From: DATBGO01 sp963785765
Lineage (GTDB): Bacteria > Actinomycetota > Actinomycetes > Streptosporangiales > Streptosporangiaceae
Direction of reading: 5' to 3'
DNA length: 64,000 nucleotides
Assembly (NCBI GenBank): GCA_963785765.1
Contig: CAWAWM010000004.1
Span: forward strand, 1,488,001-1,552,000
Below, one piece after another: positions 59,534 through 64,000 of the stretch. The stretch's first letter is position 1. Each line of letters starts with the position of its first letter. The notes under the pieces were generated by a model. That model had not been told where the DNA came from, ran no database searches, and saw only the letters and a list, made by a program, of their open reading frames with translations. A program made the position numbers and the translations under genes.

Positions 59534-59612
59534 GCACCGGCCAGGCCAGCGCGGATGCCGCACCGGCCAGGCCAGCGCGGATGCCGCACCGGGCAGACCG
59601 GCGCGCATCGCC
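59534..59612. repeat. 26-bp tandem repeat
   Basis: The unit GCACCGGCCAGGCCAGCGCG GATGCC occurs at 59534-59559 and 59560-59585, followed by a degenerate third copy. It lies between the deaminase promoter and the next gene. Tandem units of this size can vary in number between strains. Confidence 0.6.
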
Positions 59613-59672
59613 GCGTCAGTGGCGAGGACCCGCTCGCCGCCGGGCCACCCGTCCGGCCCGCCGGCCGCGGCG

Positions 59673-59972
59673 CTACTGAGCTGACATGACCAGCTCGCGG
59701 CCCCGGTAGAAGGCTTCCTGCTCGCCCACGACATAGGCGGCCATCGCCTCCCGCCGCCGGGCTTCCCCCGCAGAGGCCCGCCACGCTTCGCACGACTGCC
59801 TGGAAGCCCAGAACGAGATCCCGACGATCTCCCGTTCATCCTCCGACCAGTAGGCATAGGCGCGCAGCATGCCTTCGGCCCGGGTGTCCGGCCGCCACGA
59901 CCGCTCGAAGTCAGCCAGCGTGCCCGGCCGGATCTGCCGTGTCGTCATCCAGACGAAGTACTCCTCCATCAT
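59673..59972 (-). CDS. small dimeric alpha/beta-barrel monooxygenase-like protein
   Basis: The protein has 99 residues from ATG 59972, after GAAGGAGGCG. The ferredoxin-like fold is visible: EYFVWMTTRQIRPGTLADFE, MLRAYAYWSEDEREIVGISF and ASRQSCEAWRASAGEARRRE. The pattern matches antibiotic-biosynthesis-monooxygenase-like proteins. Its role is unknown, and the substrate could be a small aromatic. It runs the same way as the deaminase but is about 200 bp upstream of it with the tandem repeat in between. Confidence 0.65.
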   Translation of the reverse strand: MMEEYFVWMTTRQIRPGTLADFERSWRPDTRAEGMLRAYAYWSEDEREIVGISFWASRQSCEAWRASAGEARRREAMAAYVVGEQEAFYRGRELVMSAQ

Positions 59973-60357
59973 CGCCTCCTTCAAGGGCCCGGCGCGGAGA
60001 TAGCCATCGGCAACCACGCCCAGGCCGATATCCGTTCTGCAATTATTTTCCTCCCTTGACCGCCGCGGCGCCGCCGGCACCCTGCGCGAACGGCCCCATC
60101 ACACCTCCAGCGAGCCGGGCCCCGGCATCCGCAGCGAGCCTGTCCGCCCATCCACGGGCAGGCCCGGCCCAGGATCCCCCGCGGGCCAACGGCATCCTTC
60201 AACCGACCCGTAAGCCTCACCGTAAGCCGACCGGCCAGAGTCCCAGGCAGCCCATCCATCTCTCTACCAACCAGCGCCCTGACCTCGCCCGCCGTAGACG
60301 CTCGCATCAGCCCTCCCCGACTCCCCCACACCGGCAGACCGGCCTCCCTCAGCGCGG
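59973..60357. other. gene-free stretch of about 385 bp
   Basis: No coding frame with a recognisable domain is seen on either strand. The DNA is GC-rich and repetitive. Confidence 0.35.
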
Positions 60358-60505
60358 CTAGAAGGCGACGTCCGGGAGTTCTTCCGGTATGCCAGTAAGG
60401 CACTTGCCGACAAAGCGCAGAATGGCCTGCACCACCTCGCCCGGCCCGCCGTTCGAGCCGTCCAGGGTGGGTTCACCTGCGGCCAGCCGCGCATTGACAT
60501 CACCT
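60358..60505 (-). pseudogene. C-terminal fragment of an unknown protein
   Basis: The frame reads DVNARLAAGEPTLDGSNGGP, GEVVQAILRFVGKCLTGIPE and ELPDVAF, with the stop at 60358-60360. It has a natural-looking C-terminus, but its N-terminal part is replaced by the dispersed repeat, which begins at 60511. I do not recognise the family. Confidence 0.4.
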
Positions 60506-60510
60506 ATCCG

Positions 60511-60920
60511 ACGGCCATGGGCTGCCGTTCATGATGCGGTCGTAAGTGCGGCGTGCGCTGCGTGCGCTGTAGCAACGTTGCTTCCGGCCGGGCCCTCACG
60601 TAGGCGTGCGGGCCCGGCCGGAAAGGTGCCGCAATGACCGCGACACTAGTCGCCATGGGCAGCGGGGAAAAGACAAGCCAGAGCCGACCGCGCGGCAGCT
60701 GGCGAGGGAGGAGCGGATCGTTTCGCGGAACAAGCCCGAGCAGCGGCGGCCTGGACCACGAAAGCAGCGGCCGAGAGAATCTGGGGACCGGAAGTCCCAT
60801 GAGCGCTCGCCGCGGACTCCGGCCCAGCCGCTCATGGCATGCGCCGCGCCCCTCGCAGCCGTTTCCGGCCGCATGGTGCGGCTATCCGCGGCCTTGCCGC
60901 AGCGTTCACGGCCGAACTAG
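60511..60920 (+). repeat. right part of dispersed repeat, second copy
   Basis: This copy matches 35802-36170 but has a 50-bp insertion near 60858-60909. The hairpin is kept: TTCCGGCCGGGCCC (60582-60595) pairs with 60610-60623, plus CACG/CGTG inner pairs after one mismatch. Substitutions in the two copies alter the inner pairs while leaving a TAGG loop. The left arm is absent here; it lies at 56362-56439. Confidence 0.65.
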
Positions 60921-61026
60921 ATGCCGTTGTTGGAAACGGAATCCAAATCGGCTCGGCTGTCGTGCGAGACCCGACACTTAGGCTCCCCGCAGCAGACCAA
61001 ATTCGTGGATTACACTGCAAAACGCG

Positions 61027-61073
61027 TGGTCAGGGGCGGGGTCGAACCGCCGACCTTCCGCTTTTCAGGCGGG
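61027..61073 (-). pseudogene. 3' half of tRNA-Phe(GAA), probable attachment-site remnant
   Basis: On the minus strand: anticodon stem-loop CCGC-CTGAAAA-GCGG (GAA anticodon), variable loop AAGGTC, T-arm GGCGG-TTCGACC-CCGCC and acceptor 3' strand CCTGACCA. The 5' acceptor strand and a good D-arm are not found upstream, although a degenerate AGCTCAG is near 61100. It resembles the half left behind by an integration event. Confidence 0.55.
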
Positions 61074-61082
61074 AAAGAAGGA

Positions 61083-61505
61083 CAGGTGACATGTCGCTGA
61101 GCTGCGAACACTCGGTCCTGAGGGGTCTGGAAGAGTCCCCGGAGGTGTGGTCGGTGGCTCCCATTTTGCTTCCCACCTGGACCGCAAGATCTTTTGTTGT
61201 TCGAATCCTCGAACGCGTTAGCGAAGCACCGCTGCTACAGTAGCGCGCCATAAACCAGTTCGCCGACACGATCCCGAGCGCGGTCCCCGCCACCAGGGTG
61301 ATGAAGCCCTCGAGCCAGGTTAACGACCTGCGGGCCAGCGCCGGCAGCGGTCACATAACATGCTCCGGTGGCGAGTTCCGAGGTCGCCCATGACCGGCAG
61401 CACGCCGGCCTGGCAACCCGGGCACAGGCAGGTTCAGCCTGGCCGGCTTCGGCAAGGTGACCTACGTCCCTATCGGAGGGAACGCTGGCGCGCGACGCTT
61501 GCCGC
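61083..61505. other. gene-free stretch of about 420 bp
   Basis: Open frames run in several directions but none carries a recognised domain. The first part holds degenerate tRNA-like sequence. Confidence 0.35.
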
Positions 61506-61829
61506 ATGAAGGCCAGGTTTCCGAACTTTGGCGCGGTGGCTGGCAGGAAGCCCGGCTATCACCCGCCTGATCGGGCTGAGCCGCTTGCCGGCGCTTGGCG
61601 GGCCTGCTGCTGTCCGGCTAGGCCGGTGGTCACGGTGGTGATGCCGCCCGCGCCGGGGCGCCCGCATCCGGTGGATCTGCTGTTGTGCGGTCACCACTAC
61701 CGAGTGTGCCGGGCTGCCGTGGCGGCCGCTGGCGCGGCCGTCTATGACGAGTTGGGGGCGCCGGTCAGAGCCCCCGCGGGCGGCGACGGACTGCCTCGCC
61801 GGGAGCGCGCCGATGCCCAGCGAAGGTAA
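61506..61829 (+). CDS. DUF7455-like small zinc-binding protein
   Basis: The 107-residue protein contains ACCCPARPVVTVVMPPAPGR and HPVDLLLCGHHYRVCRAAVA. The pattern C-x2-A-R ... L-C-G-H-H is that of small actinobacterial DUF7455-like proteins and suggests a Zn site made of Cys and His. The N-terminal 30 residues are basic and polar. The function is unknown. It is monocistronic, upstream of the DUF1918 gene. Confidence 0.6.
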   Translation: MKARFPNFGAVAGRKPGYHPPDRAEPLAGAWRACCCPARPVVTVVMPPAPGRPHPVDLLLCGHHYRVCRAAVAAAGAAVYDELGAPVRAPAGGDGLPRRERADAQRR

Positions 61830-61918
61830 GCCGCCGGCTCGGCCGCGTCATGTTGCCGCCGGCGATGTCTCCCGCAGCGGGGCTGCAAGCTGATGATCTT
61901 GTTGTGGACAGGGAGGAC

Positions 61919-62137
61919 ATGATGCGAGCAAATGCCGGCGATGAGCTGATCATCAGGGGACGTCACGTGGGTGATGCAGACCGCAAGGCAGTGATCATGG
62001 AGGTGCAGGGCGGGGAAGGCGCGCCACCGTACCGGGTCCGGTGGAGCGATGGCCACGAGAGCTTGTTCTTTCCGTCCTCCGACACGGTCGTCGAGCACCA
62101 TCCCGGCGGGAGCAAGCAGGGCAGCCAGACGCCATAG
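61919..62137 (+). CDS. DUF1918 family protein
   Basis: The protein has 72 residues from ATG 61919 or 61922, preceded by AGGGAGG. It matches DUF1918: ANAGDELIIRGRHVGDADRK, AVIMEVQGGEGAPPYRVRWS and DGHESLFFPSSDTVVEHHPG. This small SH3-like barrel domain is found in many actinobacteria and its role is unknown. A farther upstream start would add about 25 unrelated residues. It stands 81 bp before glgB. Confidence 0.8.
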   Translation: MMRANAGDELIIRGRHVGDADRKAVIMEVQGGEGAPPYRVRWSDGHESLFFPSSDTVVEHHPGGSKQGSQTP

Positions 62138-62218
62138 CAGGTGTCGGAGGGGCAGGACCTCGTCTTCCCGGTCCGGATCAGCGGGCCCGGTCGCGGGTGT
62201 TGCCCGGGAGGGGAGAGC

Positions 62219-64000
62219 ATGGACTCACAGGATGATCTCGGGCTGACGGCGGACGGCCTGGAGCTTGAGCGTCTGGTCTCTGGTCAGCACCACGATCCAC
62301 ACTTGCTGCTGGGCGCGCACCCGGTACGGAACGACGACGGCCGCGATTACGTGGTGATCCGCGGGTGGCGGCCCGACGCCATCAGTATGGTCATCCTGGC
62401 TGGTGAGCAGCGGATCGAGATGAACCGCGTGCACCCCGCGGGGGTGTTCGCCGGGGTGCTGGAAGGTCTGGACATCCCGGACTATCGGCTGGAGGCGACT
62501 TACCAAGACGGCGTCGTGATGGCCGCCGATGATCCGTATAGGTACTGGCCCACGCTCGGGCAGCTCGACCTTCACCTGCTGGCCGAGGGCCGGCACGAGG
62601 GACTATGGCGCCATCTCGGTGCGCAGGTGCGAGTGCATCAAGGCAGGTCTGGCACGTCGTTCGCGGTGTGGGCGCCAAGCGCCCAGGCGGTGCGGGTGGT
62701 TGGTGACTTCAACGGCTGGGACGGCCGCCTTCACCCGATGCGAGTGCTGGGCAGCTCCGGGGTCTGGGAGATCTTCATACCGGAGGTCGGCCCAGGCACG
62801 CACTATAAGTTCGAGGTGGTGAGCCAGCACGGGCATGTGAGCCTGCGGGCGGACCCGTTCGCGTTCGCCACCGAAGTGCCGCCGGCCACCGCGAGTATTG
62901 TCACCCAGAGCCGGTACGAATGGCAGGACGCAGCGTGGTCCGCTGACCGGCAGACCACCGAACTGCTGCGGGCTCCCGTGTCGGTCTACGAATGTCACTT
63001 GGGCTCGTGGCGGCTGACCCAGGACGCACACGGCGGGTGGCGGCCGCTGACCTACCGCGAGGCGGCCGAGGCCCTGCCTGAATACCTCGCCGACCTCGGC
63101 TTCACGCACGTTGAATTCCTCCCGATCGCGGAGCATCCGTTCTCCGGCTCCTGGGGTTATCAGGTAACGGGGTTCTACGCGCCCACGGCGCGGTACGGGA
63201 CGCCCGACGACTTCCGCTATCTGGTTGACCGGCTGCACCGGGCAGGCATCGGGGTGCTCGTCGACTGGGTCGCCGGGCACTTTCCCAAGGACGACTGGGC
63301 GCTGGCGCGCTTCGACGGCACCGCTTTGTACGAGCACGCCGATCCCCGCCTGGGCGAGCACCCGGACTGGGGCACGCTGGTGTTCAACTACGGGCGCCAC
63401 GAGGTCAGGAACTTCCTGATCGCGAACGCGCTGTTCTGGATCGAGGAATTCCACGTCGATGGCCTGCGCGTCGATGCGGTGGCCTCGATGCTCTACCTGG
63501 ACTACTCGCGCCGGGAGGGCGAGTGGATCACCAACCGGTTCGGTGGTAGAGAGAACCTGGAGGCCATCGACTTCATCAGGGAAACCAGCGAGGTGGTGTA
63601 CCGGCACCACCCCTCCGTCATGCTGGTCGCCGAGGAGTCCACCTCCTGGCCGGCCGTCTCCCGCCCGACCTACCTGGGCGGGCTCGGCTTCGGGTTCAAA
63701 TGGAACATGGGGTGGATGAACGACACCCTGGAATACTTCGCCATCGATCCCGTGCATCGGCGCTACCACCATCACGAGCTCACGTTCGCGCTGCTGTACG
63801 CCTTCAGCGAGAACTTCATCCTGCCGCTGAGCCACGACGAGGTAGCGCACGGAAAGGGATCGTTGCTCGCCAAGATGCCAGGAGACCGCTGGCAGCAGCT
63901 GGCGAACCTGCGCGCCCTGCTGGCCTGGATGTGGGCGCATCCCGGTCGGCCGCTGCTGTTCATGGGCGGCGAGATCGCCCAGAATGACGAGTGGCGGCAC
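62219..64000 (+). CDS. glgB: 1,4-alpha-glucan branching enzyme, cut by window end
   Basis: 594 codons are visible from ATG 62219, with GGGAGGGGAG ahead. The frame is open to base 64000, so the C-terminus lies outside. The N-terminal CBM48-like domains occupy about residues 20-250 (LVSGQHHDPHLLLGAHPVRN, FAVWAPSAQAVRVVGDFNGW). The GH13 catalytic barrel follows. EFLPIAEHPFSGSWGYQVTG is the first conserved region and HVDGLRVDAVASMLYLDYSR contains the nucleophile Asp. MLVAEESTSWP has the acid Glu and FILPLSHDEVAHGKGS the transition-state Asp. The enzyme forms alpha-1,6 branches in glycogen. Confidence 0.93.
   Translation, partial: MDSQDDLGLTADGLELERLVSGQHHDPHLLLGAHPVRNDDGRDYVVIRGWRPDAISMVILAGEQRIEMNRVHPAGVFAGVLEGLDIPDYRLEATYQDGVVMAADDPYRYWPTLGQLDLHLLAEGRHEGLWRHLGAQVRVHQGRSGTSFAVWAPSAQAVRVVGDFNGWDGRLHPMRVLGSSGVWEIFIPEVGPGTHYKFEVVSQHGHVSLRADPFAFATEVPPATASIVTQSRYEWQDAAWSADRQTTELLRAPVSVYECHLGSWRLTQDAHGGWRPLTYREAAEALPEYLADLGFTHVEFLPIAEHPFSGSWGYQVTGFYAPTARYGTPDDFRYLVDRLHRAGIGVLVDWVAGHFPKDDWALARFDGTALYEHADPRLGEHPDWGTLVFNYGRHEVRNFLIANALFWIEEFHVDGLRVDAVASMLYLDYSRREGEWITNRFGGRENLEAIDFIRETSEVVYRHHPSVMLVAEESTSWPAVSRPTYLGGLGFGFKWNMGWMNDTLEYFAIDPVHRRYHHHELTFALLYAFSENFILPLSHDEVAHGKGSLLAKMPGDRWQQLANLRALLAWMWAHPGRPLLFMGGEIAQNDEWRH

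Noticed and set aside
59470..59620. CRISPR-like array at the tandem repeat
   Set aside because: The 26-bp units are contiguous with no spacers.
62603..64000. A long minus-strand open frame across the right edge
   Set aside because: The plus strand encodes GlgB with all GH13 motifs; the opposite frame is an artefact of high GC.
1..64000. A riboswitch upstream of the molybdate transporter or other operons
   Set aside because: No conserved aptamer core could be identified by eye in the promoter regions.

Overview
The window is high-GC DNA from an actinobacterium. The evidence is the codon bias, the frequent GTG starts, and families that are largely actinobacterial (an S-adenosyl methyltransferase of the DUF574 type, DUF1707, DUF6247, DUF7455, DUF1918), together with dense TetR/MarR/GntR one-component regulation. 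The exact genus cannot be read from the sequence. No rRNA, complete tRNA, CRISPR array or replication origin is visible.

Layout. 1-6700: end of an IPT/TIG-repeat protein, then single genes (PNPOx-like, GNAT, lipoprotein, DUF4405-like cytochrome, YdcF, DUF899). 6766-14546: an oxyanion locus with a ThiS/MoaD-like protein coupled to a BNR-repeat protein, an XRE regulator fused to a molybdate-binding-like domain, a TauE/SafE exporter, a GntR regulator fused to the same kind of sensor domain, and a divergent WtpA/ModBC-type molybdate/tungstate ABC transporter. 14556-26111: three efflux or membrane modules, each beside a local repressor with a visible palindromic operator (TetR/MFS at 16.7 kb, MarR/MFS/CDF at 20.6 kb, TetR/DUF4386 at 25.3 kb), plus a lone PstS. 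26120-36990: a class V aminotransferase and two secreted proteins, then a graveyard of truncated genes, IS shards, an integrase remnant and a tRNA-Ser 3' remnant, with an intact RHH-Doc toxin-antitoxin pair. 37032-41211: P450 with divergent TetR, a TetR gene apparently split by inversion, and a DUF574 methyltransferase.

41693-46904: transposase scraps, an AT-rich AAA ATPase that looks foreign, a secreted protein, CsoR, and a small monooxygenase. 47370-51594: TetR with a 47-bp operator controlling a divergent operon (RibD-C/DHFR-like, DUF998 remnant, alpha/beta hydrolase, second DHFR-like, DUF4287). 51600-58339: IS ends, a DUF6247/ParE-like TA pair, an APC permease, a hydrolase, a HepT/MntA pair with a truncated antitoxin, an orphan NarL-type response regulator and a second integrase remnant. 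58460-64000: adenosine deaminase, a small monooxygenase, a second copy of a dispersed hairpin repeat, a tRNA-Phe 3' remnant, DUF7455, DUF1918 and the start of glgB, which runs off the window.

Two themes dominate. Transport, efflux and detoxification genes are controlled by adjacent one-component repressors. The stretch from about 26 to 61 kb is an old integration hotspot with many partial genes, dispersed repeats and three toxin-antitoxin loci. Several otherwise intact genes carry single-base frameshifts, often in homopolymers, so some may be sequencing errors.
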